24,251 nucleotides of DNA. Origin: JBEIUO01 sp964549785 (lineage in GTDB: Bacteria > Planctomycetota > Phycisphaerae > Phycisphaerales > UBA1924). Below, piece after piece: positions 8,027-15,683 of the stretch. Numbering within the stretch: position 1 is the first letter of the stretch; each line of letters begins with the position of its first letter. The notes under the pieces were generated by a model. It did not search any database and was not told the origin of the DNA. It worked only from the letters and a program-made list of their open reading frames with translations. The stretch covers positions 1-24,251 of the forward strand of contig CAZJXA010000023.1 in assembly GCA_964549785.1 (NCBI GenBank), read 5' to 3'. The translations under genes were made by a program, and so were the position numbers.

Positions 8027-8791
8027 ATGCTGAACCTGAACGACGTCGCGGCGGGCTACGGGAAAACCGATGTCCTGCACGGCCTCACACTGACCTTCGC
8101 CTCCGGCCTACTCACGGCGGTGGTCGGTCCCAACGGCGGGGGCAAGTCAACGCTGCTCCGGGTCGCCGCGGGCCTGCTGAAGCCGTCCCGGGGTTCGGTT
8201 GGCCTGGGAGGGCACGATCTCTTTGCGAGGCCCGCAGCGGCGCGGGCCAGAGTGCTCGCGTATGTGTCGCAACGCCCCGTGACGGCCCCCGATTTTTCCG
8301 TGATCGAGGTCGTCCGCCTCGGACGCTTCGCGGCGGCCCGCTCCGCCCGCGAGGACCACCTCGACCGGGCGCTTGGCCTTATGCAATTGACCGAACTGGC
8401 GGACGCTCCGGTCGGGACCCTCAGCGTGGGCCAACAGCAGCGGGTCGCGGTTGCGAGAGCGCTGGCCCAACTCGATTCAGGAAACTCCGGGCGACCGGTC
8501 GCCCTGCTGGCGGATGAACCAGTGGCCGCGATGGACCCAGCCCAAGCGACCGCGACGATGCGGGTTCTTGCCGAGTTTGCAGCCGCAGGCAATGCGGTGG
8601 TGGTGGTGCTGCACGATCTCTCCTTGGCCGCCCGCTTTGCCGACCGGATGGCGGTGATCGTGGGCGGGCGGGCGACCGCCTCGGATTCGACGGCAACGCT
8701 GCTGGAAGGGGAAGAACTGGACCGGGCGTTCGGGGCGACGTTTCTGCGGGTGAGCGACGGGGGGCGCACCGTCGGAATGGTGATGCGCTGA
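8027..8791 (+). CDS. ABC transporter ATP-binding protein, metal/siderophore type
   Basis: This 254-residue cytoplasmic ATPase has all the nucleotide-binding elements: Walker A GPNGGGKST (34-42), Q-loop VSQRP (80-84), signature LSVGQQQRVAVARAL (132-146), Walker B ALLADEP (159-165) with Glu164, and the H-loop VLHDLS (His196). The overall pattern is that of the FecE/ZnuC/BtuD group of importers for iron complexes, zinc, manganese or cobalamin. The signature reads LSVGQ rather than the usual LSGGQ. No permease or binding protein lies next to it, so its partners must be elsewhere or it works with an unusual neighbour. The next gene, a Cys-rich exported protein, is on the same strand and may be part of the same transcript. 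The ATG at 8027 is the first credible start. Confidence 0.9.
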   Translation: MLNLNDVAAGYGKTDVLHGLTLTFASGLLTAVVGPNGGGKSTLLRVAAGLLKPSRGSVGLGGHDLFARPAAARARVLAYVSQRPVTAPDFSVIEVVRLGRFAAARSAREDHLDRALGLMQLTELADAPVGTLSVGQQQRVAVARALAQLDSGNSGRPVALLADEPVAAMDPAQATATMRVLAEFAAAGNAVVVVLHDLSLAARFADRMAVIVGGRATASDSTATLLEGEELDRAFGATFLRVSDGGRTVGMVMR

Positions 8792-8911
8792 GGGTGGGAA
8801 GGCCTTTGACGACACACGGCGCGAGGCCGATTGCCACACGCTTGGGTTATTCTCGGTCGGACTCCAAGAAGATTGAACCCTCCCGTCGCGAAAGCCGTTA
8901 TATACTCTGAC

Positions 8912-9334
8912 GTGGCGAATCCCTTGGTGAAACTTGTTGCAGCAGTCCTCTTGGCGACCCAATTCATACTTGCGGCGTGCGCCCACGCTGGGGTCATCTG
9001 CGTTGCAACGGGCGAATCCCAGGCCCCCGTCGCCGCGTGTTGCGGCGGGTGCAGTGAAGATTCGGATCGTCCGGTTCCCAAACCACTTTCGCAGACTTGC
9101 CCCGTCGATGCCCCGTGCTGTCTCACCTTGCCCGCGGAGCCGTCGCGGATCGACACGGGGAATCCCGCCCGTGAACTCGGCACGCTTCTGCTCGCGTCGG
9201 CAAGCCTCGCTACGCCGACCGCGGTCCTCGACGCTTGGGGCGTCCCAATGTTCACGGGCGAATCCCGCAGAGTGTTTGACCGTGCGGCGGTCCCCCGGTC
9301 GTGCGGATTGACCACCGTACGCCTGCTGGTGTAG
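8912..9334 (+). CDS. Small cysteine-rich exported protein or lipoprotein
   Basis: I do not recognise a named family. Starting from GTG at 8912 gives 140 residues. Residues 1-26 form a signal peptide ending in FILAAC, which fits a lipobox (Cys23), or alternatively AHA as a signal peptidase I site. Nine cysteines follow the pattern C23, C30, C43-C44-x2-C47, C63, C69-C70, C131, suggesting metal binding or disulfides. The C-terminal part (about 90-140) is hydrophobic in places. TATACT at 8901-8906 lies just before the start, so either a near-leaderless transcript begins here or the start is the in-frame one at 8831. Its position between a metal-type ABC ATPase and an efflux operon suggests a metal-handling role; that is inference. 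Confidence 0.6.
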   Translation: MANPLVKLVAAVLLATQFILAACAHAGVICVATGESQAPVAACCGGCSEDSDRPVPKPLSQTCPVDAPCCLTLPAEPSRIDTGNPARELGTLLLASASLATPTAVLDAWGVPMFTGESRRVFDRAAVPRSCGLTTVRLLV

Positions 9335-9340
9335 CCCCAA

Positions 9341-9494
9341 AGTCTGGCCTGACGTCTGGCCNNNNNNNNNNNNNNNNNNNNNNNNNNNNNNNNNNNNNNN
9401 NNNNNNNNNNNNNNNNNNNNNNNNNNNNNNNNNNNNNNNNNNNNNNNNNNNNNNNNNNNNNCGTCTGGCCTGACGTCTGGCCTGACGTCTGGCC
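9341..9494. repeat. 12-bp tandem repeat (CGTCTGGCCTGA) interrupted by an assembly gap
   Basis: On the left, 9341-9361 has one copy with a first-base change (AGTCTGGCCTGA) and nine bases of the next. On the right, 9462-9494 has two perfect copies and nine bases of a third. All intervening bases are unknown. Within the array each junction forms GCCTGACGTCTGGC, a 14-bp palindrome centred on GACGTC with a single T-T mismatch, so each unit can fold back on itself. The period is a multiple of three and several frames stay open through it, but the array lies after the stop at 9334 and before the ATG at 9611, so it appears to be noncoding. Confidence 0.92.
9362..9461. other. Assembly gap of 100 N
   Basis: Exactly 100 undetermined bases, the conventional size for a gap of unknown length. 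The same 12-bp repeat stands on both sides, so the gap most likely marks collapse or misassembly of the tandem array. The real array length, and whether other sequence lies inside it, cannot be judged. Any reading through this position is artificial. Confidence 0.97.
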
Positions 9495-9610
9495 TCTCGC
9501 CGCCGGTCACCGTTGACCGAGCGTGCGTCGTTCTCCACCCCGCCAATAGCTGCGGGCGTGACACGGGCTCTCCCACCACAACCGATTCTCATTTCAGAGG
9601 CTCTTTTCCC

Positions 9611-11146
9611 ATGGGGACATCATCGCCCGCGGGCATCATTTCCGCCGAACTGGCCGGGCTTGGCCCATTTGCGGGCGCGGCGAGCCGACCTCCGGCAGGG
9701 TCAGATATCCCGCGGCCGGGTCGGCGCTGGCGGACGCGTGTGCTCGTGCCCGCCGCACTGTTGGCGGCCACACTTGGATTGCTCGCCTACGCCGCCCGGG
9801 CGTTGTTGACGCCAATCATCGATGTCCGCGTGGTGCCGGTCGTGATGAAGCCGGTCGGCGGCGCTTTCGCCGCCGGCTCTCCGGCGCCCCGCGGTCTAGC
9901 CGGGGCGCTGCTTGTGCAGGCACCGGGATGGATCGAGCCCGACCCGTTCGCCATCACCATCCCCGCCCTGATCGGCGGTGTAGTGACCCAGGTCAACATT
10001 CTCGACGGGCAGTCCGTTGACGCGGGCGACATCGTGGCCCGGCTCGACCCGCAGGAGCACCGCGCCGCCGAGCAAGCGGCGCTCGCCGTGCTCTCGGAGC
10101 GCGAAGCGATGGTGGAGGTTGCCCGGGCGTCGGTCCCCACGGGCCGCGCGGCGGCCCTGATCGAGCGGGCGTTGGTTGCGGAACTGGCGGACGACATCAC
10201 GCGCAAGCGGCCGCTCGCGGAAAGCGGGGCCTTCAGCGCGGGCGAACTCCGGCGGATGGAGCTGCGACTGGCCGGACTGGAGGCCGCCTTCGAACGAGCC
10301 CAAAGCGCGGTGGGCGAGGCCGAGGCCTCGGTCGTTGCGGCGATTGCCGCGACCGGGTCTGCTCAAGCGGCGCTCGCCACCGCCCGTTTGCGGCTGGGCC
10401 GAACCGAGGTCCGATCGCCCGCTGCCGGCGTGGTGCTTGCACGGCTGGTCGAGCCGGGTTCGCGGGTCACCTCCGAGGGGGCCGGGATGGAGCCCGGGCA
10501 GGGCTCGAACGCGGTCGCCCGGCTCTACGACCCCCGCCGATTGCAGGTTCGGTGCGATATCCCGCTGGGGGATGCCGGCAAAGTCGGCCTCGGCACGCGC
10601 GCGGAAATCTCGACCGAAGCCCTCCCCGATCAGACGCTCCACGGCACCGTGACCCGGCTGGTTCATGAAGCCAACATCCAGCGGAACACGGTGCAGGTGA
10701 AGGTCGCGATCGAAGATCCGTCGGAGGCCCTCAGGCCCGAGATGCTGTGCCGCGTTCGGTTTGTAACCTCTGCCGACGCCCGTGTGAACTCACCGGCGGA
10801 AGACTCGGTCGGGGCCACGGATGGCGCCGCACCGGCAGCGATGTTGATGCCCGTGCTCCCCCTCCGGTTGATCCTCAACCGCGCGGGCGAGGCCGGTGAC
10901 GTCTGGACCATCGACAACGCCGGTGATGCGAGGGGCGATACCGCCGTGCTCCGCCGCGTCGCGTTCGCGCCCTACGGCCCCGATGATGCGGCCATCCGGT
11001 CAGGCTTGAACGCCGGCGACCGGGCCATCGCCGATCCCGATCCTTCACTGCGACCGGGGATTCGCGTGCGGGTGATCGGCGAAGCGGGCCATGGCGAACC
11101 GGGCCGTGGCCAGGCGCCCGATACGGACACGGAGGGCACGCCATGA
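9611..11146 (+). CDS. HlyD/MacA-like periplasmic adaptor (membrane fusion) protein
   Basis: Predicted 511 residues. A cytoplasmic N-terminus of about 42 residues precedes one membrane anchor (44-66). The two halves of a lipoyl-like domain are GGVVTQVNILDGQSVDAG (122-139) and TEVRSPAAGVVLARLVEPGS (265-284). Between them lies an Ala/Glu-rich alpha-helical hairpin (150-262) that would form a coiled coil. A beta-barrel domain follows (LQVRCDIPLGDAGKVGLG, 311-328), then a membrane-proximal region to about residue 490. Such adaptors link an inner-membrane ABC exporter to an outer-membrane channel. The stop overlaps the ATPase start (ATGA), so the two are translationally coupled. A weak AGAGG lies about ten bases before the ATG. 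Cargo unknown. No outer-membrane TolC-like gene is present in the window. Confidence 0.9.
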   Translation: MGTSSPAGIISAELAGLGPFAGAASRPPAGSDIPRPGRRWRTRVLVPAALLAATLGLLAYAARALLTPIIDVRVVPVVMKPVGGAFAAGSPAPRGLAGALLVQAPGWIEPDPFAITIPALIGGVVTQVNILDGQSVDAGDIVARLDPQEHRAAEQAALAVLSEREAMVEVARASVPTGRAAALIERALVAELADDITRKRPLAESGAFSAGELRRMELRLAGLEAAFERAQSAVGEAEASVVAAIAATGSAQAALATARLRLGRTEVRSPAAGVVLARLVEPGSRVTSEGAGMEPGQGSNAVARLYDPRRLQVRCDIPLGDAGKVGLGTRAEISTEALPDQTLHGTVTRLVHEANIQRNTVQVKVAIEDPSEALRPEMLCRVRFVTSADARVNSPAEDSVGATDGAAPAAMLMPVLPLRLILNRAGEAGDVWTIDNAGDARGDTAVLRRVAFAPYGPDDAAIRSGLNAGDRAIADPDPSLRPGIRVRVIGEAGHGEPGRGQAPDTDTEGTP

Positions 11147-11877
11147 CCATCATCGAGTGCACGCGCCTGACCAAGGCGTACCAAAAGGGCGACAACACCA
11201 TCACCCCCCTCCACGAACTCGACTTGTTGGTCGAACAGGGCGACTTTCTCGCGCTGATGGGCCCCTCCGGGAGCGGCAAGACCACGCTGCTCAACCTCAT
11301 CGCGGGCATCGATCGCCCCACCGGGGGCTCGCTCAAAATCGGCGGAGTGGACATCGCCAAGCTGTCGCGCGGCCGCCTCGCGGATTGGCGGAGCGCGAAC
11401 GTCGGCTACGTCTTTCAACTCTACAACCTTGTGCCGGTGCTGACCGCCTACGAAAACGTGGAACTCCCGCTCCTGCTCCACCGCCTCACACGCAACGAAC
11501 GGCACGCCCGCGTGCAAACCGCCCTCAACCTTGTCGGCATCGCCGACCGCCACGACCACTTCCCCCGGCAACTCTCGGGCGGGCAGGAGCAGCGCGTCGC
11601 GATCGCCCGCGCCATCGTGACCAACCCGGCGATCCTGGTCGCGGACGAACCCACCGGCGACCTGGACGCCGAGTCGGCCCACACCATCATGCTCCTCCTC
11701 ACCCGCCTCAATTGCGAACTGGGCAAGACACTCCTCGTCGTCACCCACGATTCCAAGTGCGCTGCGTTCGCGGGCCGGACCCTCCACCTCGAGAAGGGCC
11801 GATTGATCGAAGCCAAGCCACCAGCCCCCCCCGCCGTCCCCCACGCCGTCCCTCTTTCTGCGGGAGCCGCCGCATGA
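11143..11877 (+). CDS. LolD/MacB-type ABC transporter ATP-binding subunit
   Basis: This 244-residue ATPase has Walker A GPSGSGKTT (40-48), Q-loop YVFQLYNLVPVLTAYENV (89-106), signature LSGGQEQRVAIARAI (144-158), Walker B ILVADEPTGDLD (164-175) and the H-loop VVTHD (His202). The YNLVPVLTAYENVELPL and DEPTGDLD phrases are typical of the MacB/LolD/FtsE group, which drives mechanotransmission through FtsX-like permeases rather than classical transport through the membrane. The C-terminal tail (225-244) is Pro/Ala-rich and probably unstructured. It overlaps the adaptor upstream (ATGA) and the first permease downstream (ATGA), so the three are made in concert. Confidence 0.95.
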   Translation: MTIIECTRLTKAYQKGDNTITPLHELDLLVEQGDFLALMGPSGSGKTTLLNLIAGIDRPTGGSLKIGGVDIAKLSRGRLADWRSANVGYVFQLYNLVPVLTAYENVELPLLLHRLTRNERHARVQTALNLVGIADRHDHFPRQLSGGQEQRVAIARAIVTNPAILVADEPTGDLDAESAHTIMLLLTRLNCELGKTLLVVTHDSKCAAFAGRTLHLEKGRLIEAKPPAPPAVPHAVPLSAGAAA

Positions 11878-13025
11878 TCGCCCGGCGTTTCATCCCCATC
11901 GTGCTCAAGCAGGTCTGGCGGCATCGCACCCGCTCGCTCCTCACCATCGCGGGGGTCACCGTGGCGATGTTCCTCTTCATCGCCGTTCAGGCACTCCAGC
12001 GCGGCGTCCAAAAGGCCACAACCACCTCCGCCGCCGACCAAACCCTCGTCGTCTATCGCCAGAACCGCTTCTGCCCCGCCACCAGCCGCCTGCCCGAGTT
12101 CTATATGGACCGGATCGCAAAGGTGCCGGGCGTCGCGTCGGTGACGCCCATGAAGATCGTCGTCAACAACTGCCGGGCCTCGCTGGACGTCATCACGTTC
12201 CGAGGCGTCCCCGGTGACGACCTCCGCGCCATCTCCGGGAAGTGGACGATCCTTTCCGGTTCGCTCGACATCTGGACGGCCCGCTCCGATTCCGCGGCGG
12301 TGGGCGAACGACTCGCCGCCCGGCGGGGCTTCAAGGTCGGCGATTCCTTCGACTCTTCGGGCGTCACCGTCAGCGTCGCCGCGATCTTCGCCTCGCCCGA
12401 GCCCCAGGATCAGAACGTCGCGTACACGCACCTCGCCTTCCTGCAACGCGCCGCCGGCGGGGGTGGGCCCGGCGTCGTCACGCAGTTCACCGTGACCGTG
12501 GACGACCCACCCCGCGCCCACGAGGTCGCCACCGCGATCGACGATCTCTTCCGCACCGACGCCGACCCCACGTCGACCAAGCCCGAGAAGGCCTTCGTCG
12601 CCCAGGCGGGGCAGGACATCGTCGAGATGGTCGGCTTCACCCGCTATCTGGGCTGGGGTTGCCTCGCCGCCGTCCTGGCGCTGGTGGCCAACGCCATCGT
12701 GCTGGGTGTCCAAGACCGCATCAAGGAGCACGCGGTATTACAGACCATCGGCTTTCGCTCCGGGCTGATCGCCCGCCTCATCGTGGCCGAAGGAATCGTG
12801 ATCGGCTTGGTCGGCGGATCGCTCGGCACGCTGGCCGCGGCGGCGATGGTGCACTTCGGACGGTTCAGCATCTCCGCCGAAGGCATGAGTGTGAACGTGA
12901 CCGCCGACGCCCGAGTGATGCTCACCGGGTTGGCTGTGGCGGCCTCGGTGGGCGTGCTCGCCGGCCTCGTCCCCGCGTGGCAGGCCAGCCGAAGGGAGAT
13001 CGCGCAGTGTTTCCGGGCTATCTGA
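11874..13025 (+). CDS. FtsX-like (MacB-type) ABC permease, first of two
   Basis: Predicted 383 residues. The ATG at 11874 overlaps the ATPase stop. One helix near the N-terminus (21-41) is followed by a large periplasmic domain (about 45-258) and three more helices (262-282, 300-326, 350-372), the standard MacB/LolC topology. The segment after the second helix, GVQDRIKEHAVLQTIGF, is the coupling region typical of FtsX-like permeases. The periplasmic domain has a short cysteine pair, NRFCPATSRLPEFY (Cys67) and VVNNCRASLD (Cys100), that may bind a metal or form a disulfide. It works with the ATPase and, presumably, as a heterodimer with the second permease 41 bp downstream. Confidence 0.92.
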   Translation: MIARRFIPIVLKQVWRHRTRSLLTIAGVTVAMFLFIAVQALQRGVQKATTTSAADQTLVVYRQNRFCPATSRLPEFYMDRIAKVPGVASVTPMKIVVNNCRASLDVITFRGVPGDDLRAISGKWTILSGSLDIWTARSDSAAVGERLAARRGFKVGDSFDSSGVTVSVAAIFASPEPQDQNVAYTHLAFLQRAAGGGGPGVVTQFTVTVDDPPRAHEVATAIDDLFRTDADPTSTKPEKAFVAQAGQDIVEMVGFTRYLGWGCLAAVLALVANAIVLGVQDRIKEHAVLQTIGFRSGLIARLIVAEGIVIGLVGGSLGTLAAAAMVHFGRFSISAEGMSVNVTADARVMLTGLAVAASVGVLAGLVPAWQASRREIAQCFRAI

Positions 13026-13066
13026 TCGTCCTTCCATTCCTCTGATCGTCTCGCCGGCTGAACCAA

Positions 13067-14224
13067 ATGCTCGATTATGCCATCCGCAATCTCGGTCGCT
13101 CTCCCACCCGGCTCGTGCTGTCCGTGCTCGGCAGCGCCCTCGTGGTGCTCCTCGTGATCGCCGCGGCGGGCTTCGTCCGCGGCATGTCCGCTTCGCTCGA
13201 TGTCTCGGGTTCCGCCGACAACGTCATCATTCTGGCCGCGGGCAGCGAAGAGTCGATCGAGCGCAGCGAAGTCGAGTCGTCCGTCCCCGGGGTCCTGGAA
13301 GCGGCGCTGCCCGGCATCCGCACCCGCTCCGGGGTCGCCTACGTCGCGCCGCAGATTCACGTCATGCTCCCCGCCCGCACGCCGTCACGCAGCGAGCCCA
13401 GGCAGGTGATGATCCGCGGTGTCACCCCGACCTCCTTCCTCGTTCACGCGGGCGCCCGAATTACGGACGGGCGCGCCCCCACGTCCGGCGCCGACGAGAT
13501 CGTCGTCGGCCGGGCCGCCGGCGTCACGTTGGGGGTCTCGAATACAGAACTGGAGCCCGGGAAAAGCGTCGAGATCGATGGGCGACCGTGGACCATCGTC
13601 GGACGCTTCGCGGCCCCCGGCACGGTGCTGGAGGGCGAAATCTGGGCGGATCTCGCCGACCTCAAGTCGGCCACCCGCCGCGACACCGTCTCGTGCGTGA
13701 TCGTCACGCTCGAACCCGATGAAGCGGAGTTCGCGGACGCCGACGCATTCACGAAGATGCGGCCTGACCTGGAACTCGTCGCGATGACCGAGGCGGATTA
13801 CTACTCGGCACTCGCGGGCTTCTTCCGACCGATCCGCATCGTCGCTTGGGTCACGGCCGGGCTCATCGGGCTGGGCGGGTTGTTCGGCGGGCTCAACACG
13901 ATGTACGCGGCCTTTGCATCCCGCGTCCGCGAGTTGGGGACGCTCCAGTCGCTCGGGTTCCGCCGCTCCAGCATTGTCTTCAGCCTCGTGCTGGAGGCCC
14001 TGCTAGCGTGCAGCGCGGGGTCCCTCGTCGCGGCGGCGGTCGGGCTCTTTGCGCTCGACGGTCTGGCGGTGCGCTTTTCCATGGGCTCTTTCGGCCTGCT
14101 GGTCGACGGACCCGTCATCGGCGCGGGTCTCTTCGCCGGTCTTCTGCTCGGTTTCTTTGGTTCGCTCCCGCCCGCCCTCCGCTGCCTCAGCCTTCCGATC
14201 CCCGTTGCCCTCAAGTCCATCTAA
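13067..14224 (+). CDS. FtsX-like (MacB-type) ABC permease, second of two
   Basis: Predicted 385 residues with the same topology as the preceding gene: a first helix at about 15-38, a periplasmic domain (about 40-258) and three C-terminal helices (about 262-285, 307-332, 345-368). FASRVRELGTLQSLGFRRSSI is the coupling segment found in FtsX-like permeases. Apart from this region the sequence differs clearly from the first permease, so the pair is probably an old duplication used as a heterodimer. The periplasmic part includes SADNVIILAAGSEESIERSE (about 49-68) and lacks the paired cysteines of its partner. A 41-bp spacer containing a 10-bp direct repeat separates it from the first permease. Confidence 0.92.
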   Translation: MLDYAIRNLGRSPTRLVLSVLGSALVVLLVIAAAGFVRGMSASLDVSGSADNVIILAAGSEESIERSEVESSVPGVLEAALPGIRTRSGVAYVAPQIHVMLPARTPSRSEPRQVMIRGVTPTSFLVHAGARITDGRAPTSGADEIVVGRAAGVTLGVSNTELEPGKSVEIDGRPWTIVGRFAAPGTVLEGEIWADLADLKSATRRDTVSCVIVTLEPDEAEFADADAFTKMRPDLELVAMTEADYYSALAGFFRPIRIVAWVTAGLIGLGGLFGGLNTMYAAFASRVRELGTLQSLGFRRSSIVFSLVLEALLACSAGSLVAAAVGLFALDGLAVRFSMGSFGLLVDGPVIGAGLFAGLLLGFFGSLPPALRCLSLPIPVALKSI

Positions 14225-14256
14225 CCGTTCGATGTAACCGTTTAAGGAGTTCTCGT

Positions 14257-15231
14257 ATGAACCGGTCCGTCACCCTCGCCCGCGTCGCCTCGTATTCACT
14301 CGTCGTTGTCGCCGGGCTCGCCGGGCTCGCGTCGCCCCAGGCGGTCTTCGCCCAGACGTCGCGGGCTTCGGAGCCAAAGTCCAAGGCCCCGGCACTCCCC
14401 GGCGGCGTCGCCCTCGCCGCGATGCCCGAGGAAGCCGCCGAACTGGGGGCGGCCCTCGCGACCGCCAAGGTGGGTGAGACCGTCACCTTCCGGGCCCGCG
14501 TCCCCTTTGCAAAGGACGCGTTCTCGGGCGATCACGCGGCCATGACGGTCCTCGACGACACCGCCGCCGCGGCGTGCTGCCCGCGCGATGCAACGTTGAT
14601 GGATACCTGCGGCGTCGCCGGCTCGATGAAGGCGCTCGTTGAAGTCGCCGACAAATCCGGCCACACGCTGCACGCGAAACTCGACGGGCGGGGCGGCCTG
14701 ACGCACGGCACCGAGGTCTTCGTCGTCGGAACGCTCACCAGTTTGGGTGGAGATTCGCCCGCAGTGGTGCGGGCCACCGGCATCTACGTCTCGGGCCCGG
14801 GTCTCCCGGTCGGCTTCTTCTCGGCGGCAGCCCCGAAGGACGCGACCGACCTCAGCGCATCGAAAGCGGCCGGCACGCTCAAGAAGGGCGATCGCGTGAC
14901 CGTGAGCGGTGTCATCGGCGGCTCGAAAGACCCGTTCGTCAGCGGCCGTGCATTGTTCACGCTGATAGGCGCGGCCCTCAAGCCCTGCAACGCCAATCCC
15001 GACGATGCCTGCAAGTACCCGTGGGACTATTGCTGCGAAACCAAGGCCGACATCCTCGCCAACTCCGCCACCATCCGCGTGAGCGATGAGAAGGGCAACC
15101 CGCTCCGCGCCCACCTGAAGGGCCGTCGCGGCATCCAAGAACTCTCCCCCGTCACCATCACCGGCACAGTCGCTTCCGTCGAAAAGGGGTCGCTGGTGAT
15201 CGACGCGACCTCTATGTATGTCAAGCCGTGA
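14257..15231 (+). CDS. Secreted two-repeat protein with conserved cysteines (possible OB-fold), exporter partner
   Basis: Predicted 324 residues; AAGGAG at 14244-14249 is well placed for the ATG. A signal peptide ends at VFA-Q (about residue 32). The mature part is two homologous halves, about 71-178 and 210-322. They share a KxGxxVT start, a PF..FSG/FVSG segment, VxDxxGxxLxAxLxGRxG, and a VxGTxxS...ATxxYV end. Each half has a cysteine insert at the same place: CCPRDATLMDTC (Cys107, 108, 118) in the first, and CNANPDDACKYPWDYCCE (Cys244, 252, 259, 260) in the second. The predicted beta-rich halves could be OB-folds. I know no established function. The 32-bp spacing after the second permease argues for the same operon, so it may carry or sense the exporter's cargo, perhaps a metal. 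Confidence 0.8.
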   Translation: MNRSVTLARVASYSLVVVAGLAGLASPQAVFAQTSRASEPKSKAPALPGGVALAAMPEEAAELGAALATAKVGETVTFRARVPFAKDAFSGDHAAMTVLDDTAAAACCPRDATLMDTCGVAGSMKALVEVADKSGHTLHAKLDGRGGLTHGTEVFVVGTLTSLGGDSPAVVRATGIYVSGPGLPVGFFSAAAPKDATDLSASKAAGTLKKGDRVTVSGVIGGSKDPFVSGRALFTLIGAALKPCNANPDDACKYPWDYCCETKADILANSATIRVSDEKGNPLRAHLKGRRGIQELSPVTITGTVASVEKGSLVIDATSMYVKP

Positions 15232-15343
15232 TCGCGACGGCTTCCTTCCTCATCCGCTCCCCATCGTTCCCTCGATTCGCGGGGTTATTGGACGGTGGAC
15301 ATGTTTGGCGCACGCCTCGCAAGAGGAGAGACTATCTTCACCC

Positions 15344-15601
15344 ATGGTCCGCCGCTCAGGAACCCCCACCACTCCCGACGAAGCCGACGAAGGCCCCAGC
15401 GCCGCCGATCTCGAACGCTTTAGCGACGTCACCCGCACATGCCCCAAGTGCGGGGCCGAGATGTACGACGACGTCGAAATCTGCTGGAAATGCGGCCACT
15501 CCCTCATGGCCCGCGAAGCCGGCACCGCTCCCAAGTGGGTGATCGTGGCGGCCGTGGTGGTGCTGGCGTCGTTCGTGGTTTTTTCCATCCGTGGCTGCTG
15601 A
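15344..15601 (+). CDS. Small tail-anchored zinc-ribbon protein
   Basis: Predicted 85 residues from ATG at 15344; an in-frame start at 15218 overlaps the previous gene and encodes an unlikely leader. A polar, acidic N-terminus (1-32) is followed by one zinc ribbon, CPKCGAEMYDDVEICWKCG, with four cysteines in two CxxC pairs. One C-terminal helix (about 62-81, WVIVAAVVVLASFVVF) then ends a few residues before the C-terminus. The ribbon would face the cytoplasm. A purine-rich AAGAGGAGAG (15321-15330) lies somewhat far upstream of the ATG. The function is unknown; it is probably a small membrane-anchored adaptor. It converges on the LacI-family gene. Confidence 0.72.
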   Translation: MVRRSGTPTTPDEADEGPSAADLERFSDVTRTCPKCGAEMYDDVEICWKCGHSLMAREAGTAPKWVIVAAVVVLASFVVFSIRGC

Positions 15602-15649
15602 GGCCGGGGGTTCGATCCTCAACCAGTTCCGCCCCCTCGGGTGGCGAAC

Positions 15650-15665
15650 CGTCGGCACGCCGACG
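15650..15665. terminator. Possible hairpin between convergent genes
   Basis: CGTCGGCACGCCGACG is a perfect inverted repeat in the 82-bp gap between the stop of the zinc-ribbon gene and the stop of the LacI-family gene. An 11-base part of it, GTCGGCACGCC, recurs 24 bases further on (15674-15684). There is no T-run, so termination is only suggested by position. Confidence 0.25.
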
Positions 15666-15683
15666 CCCCGCGGTCGGCACGCC

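Noticed and set aside
9341..9494. CRISPR array
   Set aside because: The 12-bp units are directly adjacent with no spacers, and no cas gene is nearby.
9513..9541. Promoter for the exporter operon at TTGACC
   Set aside because: No acceptable -10 hexamer lies 16-18 bases downstream, and the adjacent assembly gap prevents a proper judgement.
11448..12731. Long minus-strand frame across the ATPase and first permease
   Set aside because: It is antisense to two well-supported genes and its translation is low-complexity Asp/Gly/Arg-rich.
15605..15625. tRNA T-arm-like sequence GGGGGTTCGATCCTC
   Set aside because: The arm does not pair fully, no acceptor, D or anticodon arms can be built around it, and upstream bases are within the zinc-ribbon coding sequence.
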